DNA of 64,000 nucleotides, from positions 248,001-312,000 of the forward strand of contig NZ_CP059973.1 of the NCBI RefSeq assembly GCF_009193295.2, written 5' to 3'. Positions within the stretch are counted from its first letter, which is position 1, and the number at the start of each line of letters is the position of its first letter. Positions 17,534 to 27,340 of the stretch are shown piece after piece. Source of the stretch: Bacteroides luhongzhouii. GTDB taxonomy: Bacteria; Bacteroidota; Bacteroidia; Bacteroidales; Bacteroidaceae. The notes beneath the pieces were generated by a model. It made no database searches. It was not told the origin of the DNA and saw only the letters and a program-made list of their open reading frames with translations. Both the position numbers and the translations under genes were made by a program.

Positions 17534-20314
17534 TTATCCTTTTACTGAAAACAGATAGTCTCCAGAACCAACTTTGATTTTTATTCTATTTTGTTCGACT
17601 CCTAAAAAAACAATATCCTCAGCCGAACTCAGGCAAATTCCATAATCCATAACATTTTCAATTTTTGCAGTTGGCAAGACTATTACCGCTTCACTATTTG
17701 CCGGAATAGAAACTTTCAATTCAAAACCTTCTTGCTTTTTTTTCCATTCACTACATATTCGGCCGTAGGGTGACTCATAAGAAGCCGATGCTGTAGTTAT
17801 ATCTCCAACGACATGAGGATCAATTAGTATTGTTTTATATGCCAATGATTGTTCTGTCTGACGTATTCCTCCTATGCCACCATATAACCACTCCATCAAA
17901 TGTCCTAACATAAAATGATTGTTGGATACAAAACCAAATGCTTGCCATGATTCGGTAAGTGCTGTTGCTCCATGTGCCAACTGCCAACCATATCCAGGCA
18001 CATTGTATTTACAATTCATCTTATAAATCAACTCTGATAAACCGTTTGTTTCTAAAGCTTGCAATACATATCTGTATCCGATATCACCCGCAGTTAACGA
18101 ATAATTCCGTTTTTCTATATCGCAAATCAGATTGTTAATGATTGATTGTTTATATGTTTTATCTGCTAATCCCATAAATAACACTATCGAATTTGCAGTC
18201 TGACTATTACGGTCATAAGTTTTAGTGGAAGAATTGAAAAACCTGCGATTGAATGATTCTTTAATTTCAACTGCCAATCTTCCATACTTTTCGACGTCAT
18301 CCGGTTGAGCCAGCAAACGTGCAATTTTTTGCATAATAGTAGCGTTATAGTAATAAGTTGCAGTTGCGGTTAAACCATTTGAAGTCAGCTGGGAATTTCC
18401 AGGAACATCCGGACCTATGTCAAACCAATCCCCCAATCCGTATGCTATGATATTGTCGTTTGCGCGGGAAGCTAAGTAATCCATGTATCTTTTCATCATA
18501 GGATAATAGTTTGTCAGTGCCCTGTCATCGCCATACCATAAATATGCGTACCAGGAAGATATTATAAAAGCACTTCCCCATTCCGGCGTATCTTCAAAGC
18601 CTTCTTTAAATCTTACATATTCGGGCGCAATGGATGGAATCACTCCTTGCTTGGTCTGTGATAGATACATATCCCTTATAATCTTATTGTACATCCTCGA
18701 CATGTTATAGCGATACTGCAACGAATACTGCATTAGGTAAGTCTGTTCTACCCATCCTAATTTTTCTCTGTGAGGACAATCTGTCAATACACTGGCCATA
18801 TTGCTACGCATAGCCCAGTCAATGAGGTCGTGTATCTTATTGAACAGGGGATTGGAACAAAAGAAAGTTCCGGATTGAGGAGCAGACAAACTTGTATGTA
18901 ACCCTGTAAGTTCTATTATCTCAGGAAGATTCTTCGGATTTTTTTCTCCTGCTGGAACAGCCCCCTTTACTTCCACATAGCGAAATCCATAATAGGTAAA
19001 CTGCGGTTGCCAGGTTTCGATAGTATCGTTTCCTCGAAGTTTATAATGATAACAAAACGGATGCCCGGAAGCTGACTGATTGGCAGTGTTGTTCTTGTTT
19101 AGCAATTCGGCCGGAACAAGGCAAAGACTCTGATCCCTTTTTCCTGAAACGCGGAGACGAACTATTCCGGAGAAGTTCTGTCCCAAATCATACACCCAGT
19201 TGCCTTTACTGTTTTTATAACATCTGACTATAGGTATTTCTTTTTTTATCTTTAACGGCTCTATTTGCTGGGAAACCATTTTAGGATGATAATCCACTTC
19301 AAGAGCATCTTTCCAATTTTTGTCATCAAAACCGGCATTCATCCATCCGACTTCTTGTTTGGTAGCATCATAATCTTCACCGCCATATATGCTGGAGAAT
19401 GTAATAGGGCTTTCGGTCACCTTCCAAGAGTTATCCGAAACGATTTCCTGCGATGTACCGTTATCATATAGTACTTTCAGTATTAATTTCAGTTTGGGAG
19501 CACCGTATGAAACTAATAATTTGAAATAACGTTCTTGTGGTACATTGTAGAAACCATTTCCAAGCATAACTCCAAGAACATTATCTTGTTTATTCAACAG
19601 TTCTGTTACATCAAATGAAACATAGAAGACCTCCTTGTTATACAAAGTCCATCCTGCATCTAAAAAATGGTCGCCCACTTTAGAGCCATTTATAAACAAA
19701 TCAAAATGTCCTACTCCTGAAATATAAACAAAAGCTTTTTGTATACCTTCCTTTATTTGAAACTCCTTTCGGAATTGGGGCATTTTATACATACCTGTTT
19801 TAGAAGTTGGCAAAGCATCTTTATCTTGATAATGAATACCCTTTATTTTTGCTCCGTCTGCTTCCATTGCTATCCAACGGGAAGTACCCCAATCGCTTTC
19901 ATTCAGTAGTCCTGTTGTAAAAGTATGTATTTGACTCCATGCAGACTCTTCCCTTTTATCATTCCAGACTTTTACTCTCCAATAATAGGTTGTAGAAGAT
20001 AGTAATTTTTTCCCTTTAAACTGATTGAAAATCGAATTGTCTGAGAATACTTTACCACTATCCCATATATTGCAATCGTCATTTTCCAATTTGGCAGGAG
20101 AGTCGGCAACACAGATATGATAAGCACTTTGTTTAAAATTTCGTTCTTGCGCATGTATCTTCCAACTGAAGTACGGCTCGTTGGTTTCTACTCCAATAGG
20201 ATTTTCTGCTTGCTCTGTCATGAGTCCATATACTGAAAATGAGGGAGCTGCCGACATACTTGCAGTAATAAACCAAACGAATATAAAAACTATTTTCTGT
20301 ATTTTCTTTTTCAT
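17534..20314 (-). CDS. GH78 alpha-L-rhamnosidase, larger paralogue
   Basis: 926-residue exported protein, signal peptide ending near SMSAAP. It shows the full multi-domain GH78 layout: an N-terminal fibronectin-like domain (LSSTTYYWRVKVWNDKREES), two rhamnosidase N-domains (GVGHFDLFINGSKVGDHFLD; YDLGQNFSGIVRLRVSG), the catalytic six-hairpin barrel with TDCPHREKLGWVEQ near residue 515, and a C-terminal beta domain. The DCPHREKLGW form of the motif keeps the acidic residue used as general acid in the family but differs from the DCPQRDER form of the other GH78 in this operon, so the two enzymes probably cleave different rhamnosyl linkages. Confidence 0.9.
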   Translation of the reverse strand: MKKKIQKIVFIFVWFITASMSAAPSFSVYGLMTEQAENPIGVETNEPYFSWKIHAQERNFKQSAYHICVADSPAKLENDDCNIWDSGKVFSDNSIFNQFKGKKLLSSTTYYWRVKVWNDKREESAWSQIHTFTTGLLNESDWGTSRWIAMEADGAKIKGIHYQDKDALPTSKTGMYKMPQFRKEFQIKEGIQKAFVYISGVGHFDLFINGSKVGDHFLDAGWTLYNKEVFYVSFDVTELLNKQDNVLGVMLGNGFYNVPQERYFKLLVSYGAPKLKLILKVLYDNGTSQEIVSDNSWKVTESPITFSSIYGGEDYDATKQEVGWMNAGFDDKNWKDALEVDYHPKMVSQQIEPLKIKKEIPIVRCYKNSKGNWVYDLGQNFSGIVRLRVSGKRDQSLCLVPAELLNKNNTANQSASGHPFCYHYKLRGNDTIETWQPQFTYYGFRYVEVKGAVPAGEKNPKNLPEIIELTGLHTSLSAPQSGTFFCSNPLFNKIHDLIDWAMRSNMASVLTDCPHREKLGWVEQTYLMQYSLQYRYNMSRMYNKIIRDMYLSQTKQGVIPSIAPEYVRFKEGFEDTPEWGSAFIISSWYAYLWYGDDRALTNYYPMMKRYMDYLASRANDNIIAYGLGDWFDIGPDVPGNSQLTSNGLTATATYYYNATIMQKIARLLAQPDDVEKYGRLAVEIKESFNRRFFNSSTKTYDRNSQTANSIVLFMGLADKTYKQSIINNLICDIEKRNYSLTAGDIGYRYVLQALETNGLSELIYKMNCKYNVPGYGWQLAHGATALTESWQAFGFVSNNHFMLGHLMEWLYGGIGGIRQTEQSLAYKTILIDPHVVGDITTASASYESPYGRICSEWKKKQEGFELKVSIPANSEAVIVLPTAKIENVMDYGICLSSAEDIVFLGVEQNRIKIKVGSGDYLFSVKG

Positions 20315-20370
20315 TTTATCGCAATCAATATATCGGTAAATCTCTTTTTCGCAGTTACAATATCATTATC

Positions 20371-20400
20371 GTCTACCCTATCACGATAGATAGGGCAGAC
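20371..20400 (-). promoter_or_regulatory. 12-bp RNA hairpin between GH28-like and GH78
   Basis: On the minus strand GTCTGCCCTATC and GATAGGGTAGAC form a 12-bp stem with a 6-base loop. The only non-Watson-Crick position is a G-U pair on the transcribed strand, which would be an A-C mismatch on the other strand, so the structure fits RNA made with the operon. Confidence 0.55.
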
Positions 20401-20453
20401 AATGGATTTACAGGTATACAAGTTCTTCAATTCATATCTCAAAGAATTGCTCA

Positions 20454-21884
20454 TTACTCAACTGTGACGTTAGTAACATAGTTGTTTTTGCGTATAAGAT
20501 TTGATGTTCCGGTTACTTTCGTACCTTTGGCATAATAATCTTTAATGTGTATATTGGATACTTTGTGCTCTTCGCTATATCCCATCAAAGCAATTCCTGT
20601 ACAAACGGAACCTATATGACGAATATTCTCAAAATATACATTATTTATACTTCCTCGGATGTTATCTTGCGACCATGGGGTACCTGTAATTTCCAAATTA
20701 ACTGTTCTTCCCCATGAACCTGTATCCAATGGTTCGTCTTTCAGCGTAGCATTTTCTGTTATCGGTTCTTCAATAGAAATATTGTTGAAATGTACATTTT
20801 CGATACGGGCTCTATCTCCATTCTGCATGTCCAATGCAACCATTGTAAAACGAGGAATATAACAATTTGAAATAGTGACATCGCGAATAACATCTACCAC
20901 AGTTTCGGCTCCAAATTCAATAATTTTTCCCCAGTCATTCCAAAGCACACAGTTATCCACTTTTATATTTTCGATAACTTTTTGCTTGTCATAACAAGCT
21001 TTCTGTCCTTTAATTGCAATACAGTCATCAAACGCTCTGACAAAGGAATTCTTTATTGTTACATCGCTACTGTTGACAATATCTATCCCATCAGCATTAT
21101 ATCGCCAAAAGCCTACCAACTTGACATTGTCGAAAGTGATTCCATTACAATAATAGGGAACCACCGCCCAATGAGCCGGATCTTTCACAACAATGCCTTC
21201 AATATGAGCATTCGATACCCCCTTCAAGGAAATGGAATGTCCCGAATTCATGTGGCTTGAGTCGAGAATACCTTTTCCCACAATTTTTATATTAGACGTG
21301 TTCTCACTCTCAATAGCTCCGTAGACTATTGCTCCTTCGTCAATATATACCATTTCATTACTTCTCATTGTAATAAGACCGGCTTCATGGGTGCCGGGAC
21401 CAAAATAACGCGCATCAGCACTTCTTTCGACTGTCAATTTTTTCGGATTGGCAAACAGATGCAAGGCTTCATGATGATCACCAAATTCGACAACGAACTG
21501 GCAAGGACCTGATAAGGTGAATTCAATAGTATTTTCTTTCACTACGGGAACAATGCCAAACTCTGTAGGACGTATTTTACATTCATTTACATTTTTCGGT
21601 GAAGTAATTCTCACCATGGCCCCTTTTTTATAATCGAAACAGGCAAAATGTGCTATTTCCGTCTGAGAAACAGGTCGTTGATATCCTTCAAACGCCTGAT
21701 TATGGGGATATTTAGAAACCCGTGCCTGATGAACCGTTACCGGGGTTCCATCCACTTCTATCTTCCATTCTCCTGAAGGCTTATCAATCAATTCATCATT
21801 TGTCTTACTATGACAACTGGTAAAATGAAAACTGCAACTTACAATAAGTATATACTTAAAAAAAAGATTTATTGCTCTCAACAT
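20454..21884 (-). CDS. GH28-like right-handed beta-helix glycosidase
   Basis: 476 residues. A lipoprotein-type signal (hydrophobic stretch about 8-20, then FTSCHSK) suggests outer-membrane or periplasmic anchoring. An N-terminal beta-sandwich (about 40-150) precedes a parallel beta-helix. Polygalacturonase-type motifs are visible in order: NADGIDIVNSSDV near residue 262, like NTDGxD, and AFDDCIAIK near 287, like the catalytic DD motif. The GHG and RIK motifs of true GH28 are not clear. The N-terminal domain plus helix also recalls GH49 dextranase-type proteins. In this operon cleavage of a uronic-acid or rhamnose backbone is plausible, not shown. First enzyme gene after SusD. Confidence 0.65.
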   Translation of the reverse strand: MLRAINLFFKYILIVSCSFHFTSCHSKTNDELIDKPSGEWKIEVDGTPVTVHQARVSKYPHNQAFEGYQRPVSQTEIAHFACFDYKKGAMVRITSPKNVNECKIRPTEFGIVPVVKENTIEFTLSGPCQFVVEFGDHHEALHLFANPKKLTVERSADARYFGPGTHEAGLITMRSNEMVYIDEGAIVYGAIESENTSNIKIVGKGILDSSHMNSGHSISLKGVSNAHIEGIVVKDPAHWAVVPYYCNGITFDNVKLVGFWRYNADGIDIVNSSDVTIKNSFVRAFDDCIAIKGQKACYDKQKVIENIKVDNCVLWNDWGKIIEFGAETVVDVIRDVTISNCYIPRFTMVALDMQNGDRARIENVHFNNISIEEPITENATLKDEPLDTGSWGRTVNLEITGTPWSQDNIRGSINNVYFENIRHIGSVCTGIALMGYSEEHKVSNIHIKDYYAKGTKVTGTSNLIRKNNYVTNVTVE

Positions 21885-21920
21885 GATTATTAAAAAGTTA
21901 TTGTTTTTAACGTAATTTGA

Positions 21921-21951
21921 TACCGGAAACTGTATTCCTGAGTTTCCGGTA
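21921..21951 (-). promoter_or_regulatory. Perfect 11-bp hairpin after susD
   Basis: TACCGGAAACT at 21921-21931 pairs with AGTTTCCGGTA at 21941-21951 around a 9-base loop, 20 bases after the SusD stop codon. Such a hairpin can hold the susCD transcript at a higher level than the enzyme genes downstream. Confidence 0.6.
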
Positions 21952-21970
21952 CTCTATTCATTTTTTTCAA

Positions 21971-23815
21971 TTATTTATATCCCGGATTTTCCACTAAATT
22001 AGGATTGTTACCTGTACGTCCTAACGTGATTGGGAAATAATATTGATGTTCGGAGAATTTAGGTCTATTATCTCCATCTATATTATATAACACTTCCAGT
22101 TTATATTTAGGCGGATTCGTACCATAAACCTGTATATAACGCAATCCGGAATTGCCTTTCGACAGTACATCTGTAGCTATTCTCCAACGTCTCACATCCC
22201 AATAGCGATGTCCTTCGAAAGCCAGCTCTACTTTTCGTTCATGACGTATTTTCTCACGGTCGATGGTTTCCAATTCTTTGATACCGGCACGTCTTCTCAG
22301 TTCATTAATAGCACCCAGTGCGTCTGATTCATTCAGTTCAAAAGCTGCTTCAGCCAGGTTCAACAATATCTCTCCATATCTGAAAACGATATAATCGGTA
22401 CTTGAGAAACCGGGAGGGCCTTGAAGGGTATTGCTACTTTCATCCAAATATTTCATTACACCAAAACCAGTTCCAAAACTGTTATCTACACTTTGTGTAC
22501 CCAATGCCAACACACCCTCGTGTGATCCTGAGGTCAAAATCTGTCCATTCGGCAAAAGCAATCCATTATGATAATCGACTTTAGCTCCCTTCCAGTCGGT
22601 ATTTTGAGTATAAATGGTGGCAAAAAAGCGTGGGTCTTTATTTCCCCAAAGTTCTTCCGTAGTCCACGTTCCATTCATGATTTGTTGTTTGTTCAACGTA
22701 CCGGGCGTTCCGTCTATGTATTCGAATTCCTCTGCCATTTCAAGGTAAGGGGCGTCTTTGTTCCCTGCATTCCACGCGTGTGGTTTCGGGCATTGGGCAA
22801 AATCATAACCCCAACAGTTTCCACCACTATACTGGCCGGTATCTATAGATGTCGGCGAGCTATTATGCTTTTTGGCAAAAATCACCTCATTATTGTCTTT
22901 TACAAGAAATATATTCTTGAAATTTACGACCTTATCAGCATCCGAATTGTATAAAGAGAATTTCTTTTTTATCTCTTTTGAAGCATTGTATGACTGGCGA
23001 TAATAGCCTTCTGCTTCCGATGCTGGTATTCCCAATAAGCCGTCCAATTGTACTGTACCGAATTGCGCAATACTTCCGGCATATAAAGCCGCGCGGCTTA
23101 TCAGTGCCAATGCCACATATTTAGTGGGGCGTCCTGATTTTGAATCCGCCACATCGGGCAAATGACCCTTTTCAACGACGTCTGTCATTTCAGAGAGTAT
23201 GAAATCATATACCGCCTTCTCTGAAGTACGTTTAGCATACAATTCTTCTTCCGGATCATCCAATTTCTGAGGGACTGTAATCAATGGAACCGCGCCATAT
23301 CGTTTGACCATTGCAAAATAATTGAATGCTCTCAAAAAACGTGCTTCCGCCATCCGCTGATCTTTTAAATTTTCATCAATCGGGGACGAAGGTAGCCGTT
23401 GCAGGAATTCATTCAACTTACGAATAATGACATAAGCGTGATCCCACCATTCTAACAGACCGCCTCCTATACTCAATCCGCCGGCTTTATAAATGGCCGC
23501 ATCACCTGTGTTATATCCCCAGTTTACCTTGGCTTCATCGGCTATTTCATTAATCCAGTGCATTCCCATTCCGGCTTCGCTTTGCCAAAAGCTATTAAAG
23601 TGTTCGGAAAAATAGGTAGGCGTTTCATTGACGAATACGGAAGTCTGATAATAGCATTCTGAAAGATAACTTTCTATCAATACGGGGTCACTCCAGACTG
23701 TTTTGTCTGAAATTATATCCAACGGTTCCTTGTCGAGCACATCCAAACAAGATGTCATTGTTGTGAGTGTTGCTGCAAACAACCCTAACAGTAGATTTCT
23801 TTTATATTTTTTCAT
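21971..23815 (-). CDS. SusD/RagB-family glycan-binding lipoprotein (PUL1)
   Basis: Surface lipoprotein that lids the partner SusC transporter and binds the incoming glycan. 614 residues with lipobox TMTSC (Cys about 23). The TPR-type helical half is clear (MAEARFLRAFNYFAMVKRYG, about 157-176), and the C-terminal family signature reads VFRYGEILLNLAEAAFELNE followed by INELRRRAGI and HERKVELAFEGHRYWDVRRW. It is 20 bases downstream of SusC, the invariant susC-susD order. The ligand is unknown; the neighbouring enzymes suggest a rhamnose-containing plant glycan. Confidence 0.95.
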   Translation of the reverse strand: MKKYKRNLLLGLFAATLTTMTSCLDVLDKEPLDIISDKTVWSDPVLIESYLSECYYQTSVFVNETPTYFSEHFNSFWQSEAGMGMHWINEIADEAKVNWGYNTGDAAIYKAGGLSIGGGLLEWWDHAYVIIRKLNEFLQRLPSSPIDENLKDQRMAEARFLRAFNYFAMVKRYGAVPLITVPQKLDDPEEELYAKRTSEKAVYDFILSEMTDVVEKGHLPDVADSKSGRPTKYVALALISRAALYAGSIAQFGTVQLDGLLGIPASEAEGYYRQSYNASKEIKKKFSLYNSDADKVVNFKNIFLVKDNNEVIFAKKHNSSPTSIDTGQYSGGNCWGYDFAQCPKPHAWNAGNKDAPYLEMAEEFEYIDGTPGTLNKQQIMNGTWTTEELWGNKDPRFFATIYTQNTDWKGAKVDYHNGLLLPNGQILTSGSHEGVLALGTQSVDNSFGTGFGVMKYLDESSNTLQGPPGFSSTDYIVFRYGEILLNLAEAAFELNESDALGAINELRRRAGIKELETIDREKIRHERKVELAFEGHRYWDVRRWRIATDVLSKGNSGLRYIQVYGTNPPKYKLEVLYNIDGDNRPKFSEHQYYFPITLGRTGNNPNLVENPGYK

Positions 23816-23835
23816 TGCATTCTACTTTTATTGTT

Positions 23836-26800
23836 CTAAAATGAAACATTTAATCCAAGACTGATGGTACGTTGTTGCGGATAATAGCAACCGACGTTCG
23901 GTGCTTCGGGGTCAATTCCATATTTGCCAAGTTTGTTGAATGTCAACAGGTTTGTTCCCGACAAATAGACTCTTACGTTACTTAACTTGCACTTTTCTAT
24001 AAGATATTTTGGTAAATTATATCCTAAAGATGCTACCTTCAAACGAAGATAACCCGCCTTCTTGTAAAGGAAATCAGAGGCCCAATTATTACTTGCAGCT
24101 CCTCCTAAACGGTAGAACAAAGCATTAGGATTGTTTTCAGCCGAAGTCCATCTTTCCTCATAGAGTAAAGTGGAAAACATATCGCTTGTTACATGCTGGT
24201 TATAACCGAAAGCTCCTTGGAAAAGTGCACTCAAATCAAATCCTTTATAGGCTAATGCTATATTGATTCCATACATCCAATGCGGAGTCTTCCCTTTTCC
24301 TATTTCAGTCTGGTCTTTCCAGTTGATAATGTTATCACCATTCAAGTCTTTATACTTCACATCTCCCGGTCGGAGGGTAGCATTACCGCCCAAATCTTGA
24401 TAATGTGGTGCTTCCATGATTTCTTCCTGGCTGGTAAATAGTCCTTCGGAGATATATCCATAATCGCAATCTGTCCATTTTCCGCTCTTCAAGTAAATTC
24501 TTGCTTGATCGGGGTCGGTTATATTTGCTTCTTCGACATATTTCCATTTCGCACGCGACCAAGAAATGTTTCCGCTTATATCATAAACGAGATCATTCCA
24601 CCGTCCGGAGGTTCCTAATTTTATTTCAAACCCTCTATCGGTTAGGCTATTCAAATTCTCTGGCGGCAGAGCAGCACCGAAGGTGGACGGTAAAGAGCCG
24701 AGCCGATTGGCCGGAATACCCGTACGTTCGCGATAGAACACATCCATTTCTCCATATAAGTTCCGGTTAAAGAATGAAAAATCAATACCGACATTGCTTA
24801 TTTCCACTTTTTCCCATGTCAAGTTAGGATTGGCAAGCCCTGTGGGAGTAATACCTTGCACCGCGTCATTACCAAACAAATAGGAATGCCCGTAATTATA
24901 ACCCGACAAATATTGGAAATTTCCTACACCGTCATTTCCCGACTGACCATAGCTAAGACGCAACTTCAGATTATCAATAAACTTGATATCAGACATGAAT
25001 TTTTCTTTGGAAACCACCCAACCTAAAGAGACGCTGGGAAAATATCCCCATCGTTTCTCGGGAGGGAATTTGGCAGAAGCATCAGCGCGAAGAATAGCCT
25101 CCAGCAAGTACTTATTCATATAACTGTAATTGATTCTTCCGACAACGCTCATTCTCCCCATTTCCGAAGCATATCCGTTATTGGTCATACCTTCTGCGCT
25201 ACCGGCAAACATTTGGTCAATGGCTGTACTCATGAAGTTTTTTCTTCCTGCAAGTAAGGTATTGCTTGAATAATCAATGCATTCCAGCAAAGCCATTGCC
25301 GACACATGATGGTTTTTGAAATAATTATCGTAATTGAAAGAATATTGCTGGGTAAACGTGGCATCCCGCAACACCGATTGGTTTAAAGAAGCTTTGCTGC
25401 CACCGAATGTTCCTGCCAATGTATACGTATCACTGGTAGGATCGTATGTGTAAAGAGTCACCGGTTTGGAAAATGTCTTGCTAAATACCCCAAGCTTTCT
25501 GTAACTTTCAAATAACTTGAACGATAACCCTTTCACAAATTTGAACTTGTATTCCAATGAAGCAGAAGCACGCAAATCCTCATTTCTGGTATCTGAGTAT
25601 CCGGTCAGATCTCTATTTGAGCTGACATGCAAACCTCCTGTACCTGCTCCATTCGCATAAGATATTTTGCTCGGATCGGGCAGAGTGGCGGGATAATAAG
25701 GTAATGTATTCCAATAATCCTGCCAGATGTTGGACGTCCCCGGAGACATGTCGCGTGTTGGGAAATTACGATCTTCCTGACTGTATCCGATGTTTACTTG
25801 CAGGGTCAGATTATCCAATATTTTAGTATCGATATTGGATTGGTAATTGAATCGCTCATATTTACCCCCATTTTTCTTAATCATCGTCTGTTGATTCAGA
25901 TAGCCGACGAACCCGTAATATTTAATCTTGTCACTACCACCACGAATAGATACATTATGCTGCTGTTCGGGTGCCCAATCTCTCATTATCACTTTATACC
26001 AGTCAGTATTGGGAAAGAGAGGGTCTGTACCTTCATAATATTTCCGTACGGCTTCTTCCGTAAAAGGAGCGTCAGCTTCAGGCTTTCCGGACTGAAGATG
26101 TTTTTCTCTTTCCATTTCAGCTCTTTGACCGGCATTGGCAGGCTTCAACATGTTCGTTGCGCCCTGCCAGGTAAACGTACTGTTGACCGTGATTGTCGGC
26201 TTCTGATTGATACCCCTCTTTGTGGTAACCAATATTACACCATTACCGGCCCTGGCACCATAAATTGAGGCTGCTCCATCTTTTAGTATAGATACGGACT
26301 CTATCTGATTGGTATCAATATTATCAAGAGATGCTTCAACGCCGTCGACAATGACCAACGCATTGCCAAATCCACGAATGTTTAATGCAGCAGAATTAGC
26401 ACCAGGCTGACCGCTGGATTGGGTAGCAATCAATCCGGGTAATCGTCCTGCCAATGAGTTGGAAACCGTAGCTATAGGAGCTATTGTCAAGTCTTCCGAC
26501 TTTACGCTGGATATGGAACCGGTCAGAGTACCTTTCTTTTGGGTTCCGTAGCCCACCACCACCACTTCATTCAGCAATGCATTGTCCGATTGCATTTTAA
26601 CATTCAATACTTGTTGATTGCCTGCTTGTAAGAGTTGTTTTTTATATCCGATGTATGAAAACTGTAATTTTGTATCGTTATATACCTCTATTGAAAAACT
26701 TCCATCTATTCCTGTAACGATTCCTCTATTTTCTCCTTGGGCCATAATACTGACTCCTACCAAAGGTTCGTTGGTATCTTCGTCTAATACCCATCCTGTC

Positions 26801-27201
26801 AATGTACGTTTTTTCCGTTTCTTGTTATCCTTCGAGGATTGTTGTGTTTCCTCTTTTTTGAGAGAAATCTGCCTGTCTTTTATCTCATACCGTACATCTG
26901 TACCTTCAAATAATTGGTTCAAGATGACAGTGATAGGTTTATCCTTTACAGACAAACTGACATTACGTTTCGTATCAATCGCTTTATTATAGTAGAAAAA
27001 GATGAATTCGCTATTCTTTTCTATATAATCAAGCACTTCTTTAACTGTTTTATTATGTATTTCCACTGTTAGTGTTTTCTCCTGAGCATATCTGTCCGCG
27101 TTTACTGCGTAAGAATGCAAAGAAAGAAAACAAAAACTAAAAAGAAATAATATGCGAGTAACTCTCGTTCCCGCAGAAAATATACTACCAGTATTTTTCA
27201 T
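23836..27201 (-). CDS. SusC/RagA TonB-dependent transporter with STN signalling domain (PUL1)
   Basis: Outer-membrane importer of 1121 residues. After the signal peptide comes an STN domain (about 42-97, VEIHNKTVKEVLDYIEKNSE), the module by which such receptors contact a FecR anti-sigma factor. Next is a carboxypeptidase-D-like domain (GWVLDEDTNEPLVGVSIMAQ, about 135-215), the plug (DGAASIYGARAGNGVILVTT) and the 22-strand barrel, ending in a C-terminal Phe (SLGLNVSF). With fecR and an ECF sigma gene just upstream, this is a trans-envelope signalling receptor: substrate binding outside is expected to raise transcription of the whole locus. Its leader carries the duplicated hairpin described separately. 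Confidence 0.96.
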   Translation of the reverse strand: MKNTGSIFSAGTRVTRILFLFSFCFLSLHSYAVNADRYAQEKTLTVEIHNKTVKEVLDYIEKNSEFIFFYYNKAIDTKRNVSLSVKDKPITVILNQLFEGTDVRYEIKDRQISLKKEETQQSSKDNKKRKKRTLTGWVLDEDTNEPLVGVSIMAQGENRGIVTGIDGSFSIEVYNDTKLQFSYIGYKKQLLQAGNQQVLNVKMQSDNALLNEVVVVGYGTQKKGTLTGSISSVKSEDLTIAPIATVSNSLAGRLPGLIATQSSGQPGANSAALNIRGFGNALVIVDGVEASLDNIDTNQIESVSILKDGAASIYGARAGNGVILVTTKRGINQKPTITVNSTFTWQGATNMLKPANAGQRAEMEREKHLQSGKPEADAPFTEEAVRKYYEGTDPLFPNTDWYKVIMRDWAPEQQHNVSIRGGSDKIKYYGFVGYLNQQTMIKKNGGKYERFNYQSNIDTKILDNLTLQVNIGYSQEDRNFPTRDMSPGTSNIWQDYWNTLPYYPATLPDPSKISYANGAGTGGLHVSSNRDLTGYSDTRNEDLRASASLEYKFKFVKGLSFKLFESYRKLGVFSKTFSKPVTLYTYDPTSDTYTLAGTFGGSKASLNQSVLRDATFTQQYSFNYDNYFKNHHVSAMALLECIDYSSNTLLAGRKNFMSTAIDQMFAGSAEGMTNNGYASEMGRMSVVGRINYSYMNKYLLEAILRADASAKFPPEKRWGYFPSVSLGWVVSKEKFMSDIKFIDNLKLRLSYGQSGNDGVGNFQYLSGYNYGHSYLFGNDAVQGITPTGLANPNLTWEKVEISNVGIDFSFFNRNLYGEMDVFYRERTGIPANRLGSLPSTFGAALPPENLNSLTDRGFEIKLGTSGRWNDLVYDISGNISWSRAKWKYVEEANITDPDQARIYLKSGKWTDCDYGYISEGLFTSQEEIMEAPHYQDLGGNATLRPGDVKYKDLNGDNIINWKDQTEIGKGKTPHWMYGINIALAYKGFDLSALFQGAFGYNQHVTSDMFSTLLYEERWTSAENNPNALFYRLGGAASNNWASDFLYKKAGYLRLKVASLGYNLPKYLIEKCKLSNVRVYLSGTNLLTFNKLGKYGIDPEAPNVGCYYPQQRTISLGLNVSF

Positions 27202-27331
27202 ATATTAGCAACGAATTTTATAAAATTAAATAATTAAATGTTGTTTAATTTTTTGGCTGAATGATAATTGCAGTATCATTCAGCCTTTTCTTAAGGACTT
27301 TTATTTCTCATAAAATTTATATATTGAAGGG
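27192..27331 (-). repeat. Duplicated leader, copy A, upstream of SusC
   Basis: 140 bp that align along their whole length with 28843-28979. The core is a perfect hairpin, GGCTGAATGATA (27255-27266) with TATCATTCAGCC (27274-27285) and a 7-base loop, flanked by the shared CTTAAGGACTTTT on one side. The repeat ends inside the first codons of SusC. Confidence 0.85.
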
Positions 27332-27340
27332 ATAGCAATA

